NCBI GenBank assembly: GCA_016928875.1
Contig: JAFGJY010000114.1
Location: forward strand, 1-33,656
Direction: 5' to 3'
Length of the DNA: 33,656 nucleotides
From: Candidatus Omnitrophota bacterium
GTDB taxonomy: Bacteria > Omnitrophota > Omnitrophia > JAHJGZ01 > JAFGJY01
Part shown: one piece after another, positions 14,651 to 22,642 of the stretch
Position numbering within the stretch: position 1 is the first letter of the stretch
Layout: each line of letters opens with the position of its first letter
Notes under the pieces: model-generated
The model's database searches: none
Told to the model about the DNA's origin: nothing
Seen by the model: the letters and a program-made list of their open reading frames with translations, nothing else
Program-made: the position numbers and the translations under genes

Positions 14651-15397
14651 TTAGCGTAATTCTACGCCGATCAAGGTCACGCCTTTGAGAACCATTCCGC
14701 TTTGTGATGCAGGTTGACTATCTTGGTATGTGGCCCATTCAAGGGCTGCGTTAAAGAGGCTTACGCCGTTTGCGCCGAGATTATTGAAATATTGCGCGGC
14801 AACAAAAACACGTCGTTCGGCCGCAGTATTGACCCCACCGCGCAAGAGCCCTCCCTTCTCAACATAAAGGACTGTGGCTTGCGTTGGTGCGGCATTGAAA
14901 CGCGCGATGGGTTTAACGTCATTTGCCCACCCGGACATGTATCCGATGTTTGCGGCAACGGTATACGCAGTGACTGTTCCGCTCAATCCGGCCGCAATGT
15001 AATGAGTATCATCAACAATGTCAACGTCAGTATCAGCGGTGGTATCGCTTACACCAGTGCTTGCAAGCTCGTATTCATCGTTGTTGCATCCTTCGATAGT
15101 CAGAATAGGCACGATACGGTTTTTTAGCCAGCCCGTATTCCCGGAGGTCACAGATTCAGATATCACGATACAATCGTAGGTAGTCGGGTCGTATGAACTG
15201 TCGGAATCATTTTTTAGCGTGACCGTATGTCCGAGGGACGTTTGTAGATGATCCCTCAACGGTACGTCTTTATTTGCGTCGGGGGCCCCGGCGTTAAGAA
15301 CGATCAAGGCAATATCCAGCGCGTAGACCGGCACGGCATAAAAAATAATTAAGATCACGAAGGACATGTTACGCAATATCCTAAAGAAAGGTTTCAT
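14651..15397 (-). CDS. Secreted protein with a ThuA/glutamine-amidotransferase-like fold
   Basis: 248 residues. The signal peptide (MSFVILIIFYAVPVYA) is followed by 'DIALIVLNAGAPDANKDVPLRDHLQTSLGHTVTL', 'YDCIVISESVTSGN' and 'IVPILTIEG', the strand-loop pattern of ThuA-like or GATase1-like domains in which a catalytic cysteine is often absent, as seems true here. It continues to 'FVAAQYFNNLGANGVSLFNAALEWA'. The last 15 residues, GMVLKGVTLIGVELR, closely resemble the end of the next protein upstream in the same direction. An AAAGG site precedes ATG 15397. A non-enzymatic surface or polymer-binding role is possible; no substrate is known. Confidence 0.7.
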   Translation of the reverse strand: MKPFFRILRNMSFVILIIFYAVPVYALDIALIVLNAGAPDANKDVPLRDHLQTSLGHTVTLKNDSDSSYDPTTYDCIVISESVTSGNTGWLKNRIVPILTIEGCNNDEYELASTGVSDTTADTDVDIVDDTHYIAAGLSGTVTAYTVAANIGYMSGWANDVKPIARFNAAPTQATVLYVEKGGLLRGGVNTAAERRVFVAAQYFNNLGANGVSLFNAALEWATYQDSQPASQSGMVLKGVTLIGVELR

Positions 15398-15424
15398 AGA
15401 TCATGCCTTTCACCAGTTATTATT

Positions 15425-15449
15425 GGTCTCAGACACTGTGTCTGAGACC
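15425..15449. repeat. Perfect 25-base palindrome between two surface-protein genes
   Basis: GGTCTCAGACAC, a single central T, GTGTCTGAGACC. It lies in the 67-base gap between the stop of the DUF2341 gene (15465) and the start of the next (15397). It has no T-run and looks like the other GGGG/GGT-headed palindromes in the window rather than a normal terminator. Confidence 0.75.
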
Positions 15450-15464
15450 CCGGCCATAGATATC

Positions 15465-16679
15465 TCATCGCAACGTAACTCCATCCATTAAGGCTATGTC
15501 TTTAAGAACGATCCCCTTACGTGGCGTTTCTTCGCTGCTAAAACTAAGCAAATTGTCGTTCTCCGCATGGTATGAAGCTTTGATGTAAGCATCGCTGCGG
15601 ATAACATCTGACACCCGTACCTCGTCGATCATGCCATCAAAATAGATCGCACGAGCAGGCCTTAGGTCGCCAAGCGTAAAGATCGTTGTCCAGTTTTCCT
15701 CCCCGTCGTTGGTGAAGGAAAGTTTCTCGGCCGCATTGACAAATACCTTGGAGTTCCCGCTTTTTGTTGCGGTCGCAACAATGTGGTACAGCGCGCCGGT
15801 AACCAGGCTCGCACCCGTTGTCTGACGCTCGCCACCGATCGCCGTTGCTTCATACGCCCAAAAGCGGATCTCGGATTTCCAGGCCGTAAGCCACAAAGGA
15901 TAATGCGCGCTTGAGTTTACCGATGATGCCATAATGCTGTAACCATAGGTTGACTGGTCACCGCCACCCGCGGTCAGATTGTTAGCCAACATCCAACACT
16001 CCACTGTGTACATGTTGGTTATTCCCAGGTTGCCGTGATTAATGTTGTCATCCGTAAAGTTTTGAGCTTTGCCGATCTTGCCATTTAATTGTGTTGGATT
16101 ATTTGCCGAGGCCTTGGTCCCGTCGAAATCGTACTGCGTGCTGTCTTTCGTGGTGGACGTGGTCGCGTCCTTAAGATGATGGACGAGAATAAAATCATCA
16201 TCCCACACGTTCTCAGCAGGTGCCGAGTCCGTGTCCCCTACATACGCGGTGTTATCTGCCTGATCCTTATCGTAGTACAAATACAATGTCGTTCCGGTAG
16301 AACCAGAGAGCGTCAGATCGGCGCTCGAGACCCATAGTACTGCCTGTTCGTTCGCACTGTCCCAATGTTCTATTTCAACATAGAGCTGGGTCATACCATC
16401 ATCTTTTGTGACTGCGAGCTTGAAGCGGTTGGCATCGTTCTGTAATTCATCAAAAATAAATGTTACGTCAGCATTAGTCGAGCCGACCGCCGTACCCAAG
16501 AAGACCGGGAGTGGGAAATACCCCAGATCGCTGTCTATATTATCACTACTGATGCTGAGCACAACCCGTTTATCCCACCCCGGCAGCCATGCCGCATCTG
16601 CACAAATCGTAAAGCATTGACAAAGGAATATCGCGGAATAGAAGAACAATATTTTTTTGAACGATATAATATCTTTCAT
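15465..16679 (-). CDS. Secreted DUF2341 plus LamG/concanavalin-like surface protein
   Basis: 404 residues: a signal peptide (ILFFYSAIFLCQCFTICADA), then a DUF2341 domain (about 30-150: 'WLPGWDKRVVLSISSDNID', 'LPVFLG', 'VTFIFDELQNDANRFKLAVTKDDG', 'TLYLYYD') and a LamG/concanavalin A-like domain (about 165-380: 'VHHLKDATTSTTKDSTQYDFDGT', 'YTVECWMLANN', 'LYHIVATATKSGNSKVFVNAAEKL', 'IYFDGMIDEVRVSDVIRS'). Such pairs occur in extracellular or cell-surface proteins that bind polysaccharide. The C-terminus, KGIVLKDIALMDGVTLR, matches the tail of the 248-aa protein downstream. The region upstream of ATG is AT-rich with no Shine-Dalgarno site. Confidence 0.88.
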   Translation of the reverse strand: MKDIISFKKILFFYSAIFLCQCFTICADAAWLPGWDKRVVLSISSDNIDSDLGYFPLPVFLGTAVGSTNADVTFIFDELQNDANRFKLAVTKDDGMTQLYVEIEHWDSANEQAVLWVSSADLTLSGSTGTTLYLYYDKDQADNTAYVGDTDSAPAENVWDDDFILVHHLKDATTSTTKDSTQYDFDGTKASANNPTQLNGKIGKAQNFTDDNINHGNLGITNMYTVECWMLANNLTAGGGDQSTYGYSIMASSVNSSAHYPLWLTAWKSEIRFWAYEATAIGGERQTTGASLVTGALYHIVATATKSGNSKVFVNAAEKLSFTNDGEENWTTIFTLGDLRPARAIYFDGMIDEVRVSDVIRSDAYIKASYHAENDNLLSFSSEETPRKGIVLKDIALMDGVTLR

Positions 16680-16721
16680 AAAATATATTTTAAAAGAGTT
16701 TTGTAGTATTAGATCGATCTG

Positions 16722-18185
16722 CTATCTAAAAAGACTGCGTGGTTTATCTTCCCACTGGTATTTCGTGCTCATGTCACTGCGCTGCACAAGTTTATCATTA
16801 AGCCGCAGCCAATCGATCTTAAGCCGTTTGAGGTTTGAGATGCGCGTGATCTTGTTGAACAGGTTATTATCGCGCCGGTTTACGGCATCGATGTAATCGT
16901 TGAGCGTTATTTTCCCGTAGGTGTAATTTTTGGTCTCATCCTCTAGTACTGCTTCCGAGAGCTTTATCTTTTCATCCGCGAGCGCAAGCAGTTCTTGCTC
17001 GCGTTCGATCCCGAGCGCCAAGTTACGAATATCGCGATACAAGCGGTAGTACACATTGTCAGTCGTGATCTGAGACTTTTCTTCTTCTACTTTAGCTATC
17101 CCGTGCTGAGCCCGTTCGACCTGGTCAAAGAAAGGATAGGAAAAAGAAAACCCGGTGTAAAGCATGTTTTCCCCTGATTCGAACTCATATTCATCTCCCT
17201 GGATCTTGTACCCGACCAAAAGTTCAATGGACGGCAAAAGATCATCCGCATTTTTGGAGACATCAAGAGAGCTCTTCTCTTCCAGAAGCTTCAATACTTG
17301 AAATGTTCTCCCGTTCTCGTAGAGCTCTTTAAAATCGCGCTCAAACGAAACAATGACCTCGTCATACATTGACGGTCTTTTGGGTACCAGCCGCTCAGCG
17401 CCTCGGTAACGCAATGCCGTGGTGATCACGTTCAATGTTTTATTGTATGTTTCGGTCAGTCCGATCAGGGTCTCTTGCTTTGCGTACACCTGCAGGCTTG
17501 TCTTATTGACATCGACCGGCTTTGCGATCTTGCTGTTCTCCCGTTCCTTCATATTGTCCAGCAGCTTAACGTTCTCATTGTACGACGACTGCCCGATAAG
17601 CATGTTCTCATATGCTTCATACCAATTGTAGTAGGCGGTAATGATCGTTGCCAGATAATCCTCATACGCTTCAACGATCTGATGTTTGGCAACATCATTC
17701 TCAAGACCGATGATATCATCTAACAGGCGGGTCGCTCGTCCAAACGCGTTCTGCGCGATCGGCTGTGTGAGGTAAAGCTCCATATCAGAAGAACTCGTAG
17801 CCTCAGTCCACGAAGGCCTGGTCGAATATTCAGCACCGACCGTTGTGCCGAGATTAGGGAACAATTTACTTAATGCGATCGTTGCTTCCGGGTCTTCCCT
17901 GTCCTGGTCGAGGACAAAATCATACTGGCCTTGTACGTCAAGAACAATGTCGCGGGCAGGTAACCGCAGATCTTTTTGATATTTCAATGCCATTTCGTTG
18001 ATCAATATTGCCTGGAATGCAGTATCATTTTCTATCGCTCCATTAATGTACTCTTCGAGCGTAAGGACACGAGGGGATCTATTATCTGCATCGTTCTGTG
18101 CATGCGCAAAACGGAAAGACCCATCGGCGAACATGACCGCCGTGATCGATACTATCGCAAGAGTTAACAGCACATTTTTATTCAT
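16722..18185 (-). CDS. TolC-family outer membrane efflux protein
   Basis: 487 residues with a signal peptide (VLLTLAIVSITAVMFADGSFRFAHA) and the two-repeat helical architecture of OEP/TolC proteins: 'LTLEEYINGAIENDTAFQAIL' opening, 'QYDFVLDQDREDPEATIALSKLFPNLGT', 'LYLTQPIAQNAFGRATRLLDDIIGLEN', then the second repeat 'YTGFSFSYPFFDQVERAQHG' and the closing helices 'ALADEKIKLSEAVLEDETKNYTYGKITLNDYIDAVNRRDNNLFNKITRISNLKRLKIDWLRL'. The trimer would form the outer-membrane exit duct. The ATG lies within the stop of the RND gene (8-base overlap), so the pair is coupled. No lipobox, so no N-terminal lipidation is expected. Confidence 0.92.
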   Translation of the reverse strand: MNKNVLLTLAIVSITAVMFADGSFRFAHAQNDADNRSPRVLTLEEYINGAIENDTAFQAILINEMALKYQKDLRLPARDIVLDVQGQYDFVLDQDREDPEATIALSKLFPNLGTTVGAEYSTRPSWTEATSSSDMELYLTQPIAQNAFGRATRLLDDIIGLENDVAKHQIVEAYEDYLATIITAYYNWYEAYENMLIGQSSYNENVKLLDNMKERENSKIAKPVDVNKTSLQVYAKQETLIGLTETYNKTLNVITTALRYRGAERLVPKRPSMYDEVIVSFERDFKELYENGRTFQVLKLLEEKSSLDVSKNADDLLPSIELLVGYKIQGDEYEFESGENMLYTGFSFSYPFFDQVERAQHGIAKVEEEKSQITTDNVYYRLYRDIRNLALGIEREQELLALADEKIKLSEAVLEDETKNYTYGKITLNDYIDAVNRRDNNLFNKITRISNLKRLKIDWLRLNDKLVQRSDMSTKYQWEDKPRSLFR

Positions 18186-21100
18186 CGCCCCCGTCCTTTA
18201 CCCTTCGCGGTATTTTATATAAGAATTCCATCTCCATGCTGTAAACACATGGCATCAGCAGCAGTGTGATCGCAGTGCCGAAGAAAAGTCCCCACGTAAG
18301 CGCAAGCATCATCTCGGCAAGCATCGAATCATACCCCGCGAACCCGTACGCCGTCGGCAACAACCCCGCTATAGTAGTAAGCGTTGTCAGGATGACCGCG
18401 CGCAATCGTGTTTGAGCGATAGCCGCCACTTGAGGATAAATGGCAAACCTCTCCTGTGAACGGTCGAACTCATTGTCCAGTTTGACCAACATCACGATCG
18501 AATCATTGATCACCACACCGGCAAGTCCCAATGTTCCGATCGCTGCGTAAAAACCGAACAGTGTTTTGCCGTGCAGCCAGAAAGCAAAGACGATCCCGAC
18601 CACCCCGAAGGGGATCGCGAGCATGATGATCAAAGGCTTGGTGAGCGACTTAAAGAGAATGGCCAGTACGCAATAAATAAGCAATATTGTCATCACGATA
18701 GCATTGATCAGATTTTGCTTGGACTCACGAGTATCTTCCACTTCCCCGCCGAAATGGAACGTGGTCGTGGGATATCGAGCAATGATCGTCGGGAAGACCT
18801 CGGATTCGAAATGATCGGCCACTCCGACCGGCGTCATGCCGCTATTGTGCTTGACATCAGCATAAATGATCGTCGACCGCTTGAGCTCGCGGCGGAAGAT
18901 ATTGCTCGGCGCCTGCCTCGACTCTACTCTGACTACATCACGTAATGGTACCAAATAATTGCCGTGGTTCTCGACCGGAATATCCAGTATCCGCTCGATA
19001 TCGTCTTTGGCTTCATCGACCGTTGTGACGCGAACCTGAATATCTTTGTCGCCTCGTTTGAACTCATACACTATCGTCCCTTCTAATGCTGCCCTGAGCG
19101 TTGAAGCGATGTCGGCAGGATCGATAGAAAGACGCTTGACTCTCTCTTGATTAATATGGATGCGATATTCCGGGATCTGCAACCCTTCGTCGATCTCTAC
19201 GTTCTCAAGTGCCGGGAACGTTTCCATGATCTTTTTTACCTCTTCAAGGACCACCGTTCGCTTTTTGTCGTCATTTTGCTGGACAAAAAGCTCGATCGAG
19301 CTTCCCGAGGATGATCCCCATCTGCTTTTCTGGAATTTGATTTCCTTAAACCCCTCTAAAGCCTCGATCGGCTCCCGCAGATCTTCGATCATCTGATCAG
19401 CCGACCTCTTCCGTTTCTCTTTTGAGACTATCTCGATCACCACCCGGAACTTGTTTTCTTCGACAACACCCCCGCGTCGTCCGCGCGCGATACCCGTCCG
19501 CATACCGACCAGTTCTTCTTTGAGACTTGATAAGGCGATCTTCTCGATCTGGAGCGTTAGTTCAGCCGTTTCAGCGCGCAGCGTGCCGGCCGGTGCTTCA
19601 CCCACGATCGTGATCTCACGCGTTTCTTCATCAGGGAACATCACGAATTTCAACTGATATTTCATGATAACGATCGAGGCAAGCAACATGAGCCCGAAGA
19701 AAAGTAATATGATCCATTTATGTGGCAGGATCCGTTCTAATATCCTGCCGTAGGATGCCTCAACATTCTTAAACCAATGTTTCCTCTCCGCCTTCTTGTC
19801 TTTACCACGGGTACCGATAAAGAGCGCATCGAGTTTGGGAAGCCGCAGGGCCATGTGCCCGGGCAAAATAAAGAGCGATTCTAGTAAACTAGCCCCCAGC
19901 ATGAGGAATATGACCGGCGGAATGAATTGTACGAACTTTCCGTATCTGCCGGTAAAAAAGAAAAGCGGAATGAACGCGATACAGGTCGTAAGAATGCTCG
20001 CGACGATCGGAAGCAGGACATAGACCGTTCCTTTTATGACAGCGTCTTTTCGCCTCTGCCCCTCGGCAAGGGAACGATTGATATTCTCAGCCACGACGAT
20101 CGCGTCATCGACGATCATACCCATCACGATAATGACGGCGGCAAGCGTTGTTCCATTGATCGTGTATCCCATCCACGATGCACAGATCATGGTAAAACAG
20201 AATGTGAAGGGAATGCCCATCGCCACCCACAGTCCGGAGCGGATGTCGAGAAAAACGAAAAGGGTCGCGATGATGAGGATAAACCCTATGATGCTGTTGT
20301 AGCCGATGATCGAGAGGCGGTTGCGTATGTCGACAGACTCATCATCCAGCAAGACTAACTGGATCGAGGTCCCCTTCAAGTTGTTCTCGCGGAACTTATC
20401 GATCGCCTTGGTGACTTCGTCAAGTGCTACCAATATCCCATACGAGCTATTCTTGACCACACTGAACATGATCGCTTCGTGGCCGTTGACCTTCATGATA
20501 TTGTCGTTCTTCTCGAAGCCTTCATGAACATCGGCGATCTCGCGTAACCGTATCACACCACCTTCAAAGCCTCCTTGGACAATAAGCTCATTAAGTTCTT
20601 CAACGGACGTAAGCTCGGAGAGCAAGGTCACCTTTGGCTCTTGGTCGGTCTCTATCGTTCCGGCTGGCTGACGGATGTGGTTATTTTTTACTTCATTGCG
20701 CCCGACATTGAAGGGGATCTCATATTCTATAAGCTTATCCGGATATGCCTTTATCTGGATCTCTTCCTGGAGATATCCGCGTTTATTAATGCTGTTGACG
20801 GCGGCAAGGGTAAGCAGATGATCTTCTAATGCAAGCGCGTACGTTTGCAGTTCCTGCCGCTCTTCCACCGTAAGCAAATGTTTTTTTGTATTGATGATCC
20901 CGATATCAAGGATGGCTTTTTTGGAGGTCTTGAAGATATGGATCGAAGGATCGTCGATGATGTCGCTTGGCAGATCGACGTCGAGCACCTCATTGCGGAT
21001 CTCATTAAATGCTTCTGCGATGTCTTTATAGTCGGGCTCGAGCTCAACGGTGATATCACTGCGGCCTACCCCGGTATTGCTCGTGATAAGGCGTATCCCA

Positions 21101-21330
21101 TCGATACCGCGCAATGCTTCCTCTATCGGCTCAGTAACATAATATTCTACGTCCCCTGCGGGGGCGCCGGGATAGGAAGTCATGATGCGCACAATCTCGA
21201 ACGTAACGTCAGGCAATTCTTCTTTACTGGTGTTCTGCCATGCAAAGATACCGCCTGCAATGACCGCTATGAGCAAGAAGTTCGTTACAAAATGCCGTTT
21301 TACAAAATACGCGACTATGTTCTCTAGCAT
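18178..21330 (-). CDS. RND-family inner membrane efflux transporter (AcrB/HAE1-like)
   Basis: 1050 residues, normal RND length. The N-terminal helix (FLLIAVIAGGIFAWQ) is followed by 'EELPDVTFEIVRIMTSYPGAPAGDVEYYVTEPIEEALRGIDGI', the porter subdomains, the proton-relay helix 'GMIVDDAIVVAENINRSLAEG' (paired Asp), and the second half with 'ILAIPFGVVGIVFAFWLHG' and 'GVVINDSIVMLVKLDNEFDRS', then 'RLRAVILTTLTTIAGLLPTAYG'. It would pump substrates across the envelope using the proton gradient; the substrate is unknown. It is followed in the operon by TolC, but no periplasmic adaptor gene is adjacent: the next gene upstream is a RAYT element. The region upstream of ATG 21330 lacks a Shine-Dalgarno site; a TATAAT (21387-21392) lies about 60 bases before it. 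Confidence 0.93.
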   Translation of the reverse strand: MLENIVAYFVKRHFVTNFLLIAVIAGGIFAWQNTSKEELPDVTFEIVRIMTSYPGAPAGDVEYYVTEPIEEALRGIDGIRLITSNTGVGRSDITVELEPDYKDIAEAFNEIRNEVLDVDLPSDIIDDPSIHIFKTSKKAILDIGIINTKKHLLTVEERQELQTYALALEDHLLTLAAVNSINKRGYLQEEIQIKAYPDKLIEYEIPFNVGRNEVKNNHIRQPAGTIETDQEPKVTLLSELTSVEELNELIVQGGFEGGVIRLREIADVHEGFEKNDNIMKVNGHEAIMFSVVKNSSYGILVALDEVTKAIDKFRENNLKGTSIQLVLLDDESVDIRNRLSIIGYNSIIGFILIIATLFVFLDIRSGLWVAMGIPFTFCFTMICASWMGYTINGTTLAAVIIVMGMIVDDAIVVAENINRSLAEGQRRKDAVIKGTVYVLLPIVASILTTCIAFIPLFFFTGRYGKFVQFIPPVIFLMLGASLLESLFILPGHMALRLPKLDALFIGTRGKDKKAERKHWFKNVEASYGRILERILPHKWIILLFFGLMLLASIVIMKYQLKFVMFPDEETREITIVGEAPAGTLRAETAELTLQIEKIALSSLKEELVGMRTGIARGRRGGVVEENKFRVVIEIVSKEKRKRSADQMIEDLREPIEALEGFKEIKFQKSRWGSSSGSSIELFVQQNDDKKRTVVLEEVKKIMETFPALENVEIDEGLQIPEYRIHINQERVKRLSIDPADIASTLRAALEGTIVYEFKRGDKDIQVRVTTVDEAKDDIERILDIPVENHGNYLVPLRDVVRVESRQAPSNIFRRELKRSTIIYADVKHNSGMTPVGVADHFESEVFPTIIARYPTTTFHFGGEVEDTRESKQNLINAIVMTILLIYCVLAILFKSLTKPLIIMLAIPFGVVGIVFAFWLHGKTLFGFYAAIGTLGLAGVVINDSIVMLVKLDNEFDRSQERFAIYPQVAAIAQTRLRAVILTTLTTIAGLLPTAYGFAGYDSMLAEMMLALTWGLFFGTAITLLLMPCVYSMEMEFLYKIPRRVKDGGDE

Positions 21331-21474
21331 ATTGGTACCACTAGTGTTATAAAAAACAGCGTTAAAATTTAAAAAAGCTTTCGTGAATTATAACATATAT
21401 AACTTTAAAAAAGTTCCCTATTTATACCTAAAAATGGGGACGTCAAATAGGGGGGGCAAATAGGCAAATAGGGG

Positions 21475-22461
21475 TCAAGTCTTGACTAATTGACTTAAAC
21501 GTTTGTACAATTTCTGAATTAATGAATATTCTTCCCCTTTTTCTCCCATCGCCTTTTTTGCATCACTATACAATCGTGTTGCGATCGCCCCATTCACACC
21601 ACCAAGCATTTCACAAATCTCATGCTGTTTACTATGGGATGTTTCGCGACAAAAATACACAAAAGCACGCTTCAAGCCCTGAACGCCGCGGAGGCGTGGT
21701 TTTCGAAGACTTCCGTAAGGCACTCGTGCAATAGATTCAAGCAAATGCGCCACTTGTTCTAATGACACATGATCGACCACAATGTTTCTCGGTACGACCT
21801 CCGCATCCACTCGCTTCTCTCCCCACGCATACCGTTTTACTATTTCATGAAACGCATCTCCCCCTAATATCGCCGGCCATCGCATACTATCAAGTTTTGC
21901 TTCAAGCTCAAGCGGCATTTCATTTCCAACAAATGCATGAAATGCCTTTTTCGCCTTCTCTTTATACCGGCCGAAACGGCTTAACACTTCCTCTGTGCAC
22001 AGCCACGGCGGCTTTTGTTCATCAAGCATATACGCGTGATGGCTCGTCCATGGATGCTCACCAAGCCGTTTTTCCAGCCCAGACTTAAGTGGATTACGAT
22101 GAATATACCGGACTAATTCCAATAAATATTCTTCATGATCGATAAGGATCGATTTAAACCTCCCCTTAAACAAACTCCCTTCTCTTCTATAGGACATATT
22201 GCTGCATTGGGTAAAGACACCATTGACATGGCGCATGATACGTGAAAGATTCCCGCACGGCGTACATATGATAAGATGATAATGGTTGGGCATCAAAGAA
22301 TAGGCGTGTATTTGCGCGGAAAATAATGCGGTGACCTCTCCTAAGAGAGCAAGGAATTTTTTATAGTCAACCTCGGCAAAGAATACCCTCTCACGTCTTC
22401 TTCCTCGATTAAGAACGTGATACCATGCTCCAGGAAATTCTATTCGCAGTGGGCGGGCCAT
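21475..22461 (-). CDS. REP-associated tyrosine transposase (Y1_Tnp/IS200-like, RAYT)
   Basis: 328 residues. 'MARPLRIEFPGAWYHVLNRGRRRERVFF' is the standard RAYT opening; the HUH metal site is 'SLMPNHYHLIICTP' and the catalytic tyrosine is most likely that of 'LVRYIHRNPLKSGL'. The C-terminal third ('RGVQGLKRAFVYFCRETSHSKQHEICEMLGGVNGAIATRL') resembles the DnaA domain IV-like helix-turn-helix found in this long form of the family. Such proteins cut and join single-stranded hairpins and are usually single-copy chromosomal genes. A good promoter lies immediately upstream. The reading frame is intact, so recent activity is possible. No clear ribosome-binding site. Confidence 0.92.
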   Translation of the reverse strand: MARPLRIEFPGAWYHVLNRGRRRERVFFAEVDYKKFLALLGEVTALFSAQIHAYSLMPNHYHLIICTPCGNLSRIMRHVNGVFTQCSNMSYRREGSLFKGRFKSILIDHEEYLLELVRYIHRNPLKSGLEKRLGEHPWTSHHAYMLDEQKPPWLCTEEVLSRFGRYKEKAKKAFHAFVGNEMPLELEAKLDSMRWPAILGGDAFHEIVKRYAWGEKRVDAEVVPRNIVVDHVSLEQVAHLLESIARVPYGSLRKPRLRGVQGLKRAFVYFCRETSHSKQHEICEMLGGVNGAIATRLYSDAKKAMGEKGEEYSLIQKLYKRLSQLVKT

Positions 22462-22470
22462 AATGGGAGG

Positions 22471-22499
22471 ATTATAGCAATCCTTCGCTGTTTAGTCAA
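22471..22499 (-). promoter_or_regulatory. Promoter of the RAYT gene, almost leaderless
   Basis: Minus strand: TTGACT, 17-base spacer, TATAAT. Only nine bases (CCTCCCATT) separate the -10 box from the ATG at 22461, so the transcript would begin two or three bases before the start codon. Confidence 0.65.
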
Positions 22500-22503
22500 C
22501 ACC

Positions 22504-22640
22504 TGACCCCTTTTTATCCGTGCCCCTAATAACTCACGAGAACACCCTAAAGTCAATTAGTCAAGACTTGACCCCTTTTTCCCCTCTTGACCCCTTTTTC
22601 TTCTCTTACTTTCCTTTCCTTATTTGACCCCTTACTTATT
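22504..22640. repeat. Iterated TGACCCC(TTTTT) motifs beside the RAYT element
   Basis: TGACCCC followed by T-runs occurs at 22504, 22569, 22588 and, less perfectly, 22625. The 22462-22642 interval holds no gene; it contains the RAYT promoter, the right terminal repeat and these iterations, which look like remains of several repeat insertions. Confidence 0.5.
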
Positions 22641-22642
22641 AC

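Larger units (their letters stand above)
21471..22575 (-). mobile_element. RAYT-type transposable element with 26-bp perfect terminal inverted repeats
   Basis: The left end (21471-21496, starting GGGGTCAAGTCTTGAC) and the right end (22550-22575, ending GTCAAGACTTGACCCC) are exact inverse copies over 26 bases. The transposase stop codon lies inside the left repeat. Each end contains a small palindrome GTCAAG-T-CTTGAC that can fold as a hairpin, the type of substrate used by single-strand HUH transposases. Beyond the ends, G-rich (left) and mirrored C-rich (right, repeated TTGACCCCTTTTT) sequence suggests further decayed or nested copies. Confidence 0.7.

Noticed and set aside
18571-21327. Several long plus-strand ORFs (124, 143, 160 aa) opposite the RND gene
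   Set aside because: They lie fully antisense to a complete, well-conserved transporter and have no family features.
16722-21330. Possible frameshift or truncation in the RND or TolC gene
   Set aside because: Both have normal length and all main motifs; the 8-base overlap is ordinary operon coupling.
22504-22640. Possible CRISPR-like direct repeats (TGACCCCTTTTT)
   Set aside because: Spacing is irregular, units are short and no cas genes are present; better explained as scars of repeat elements.
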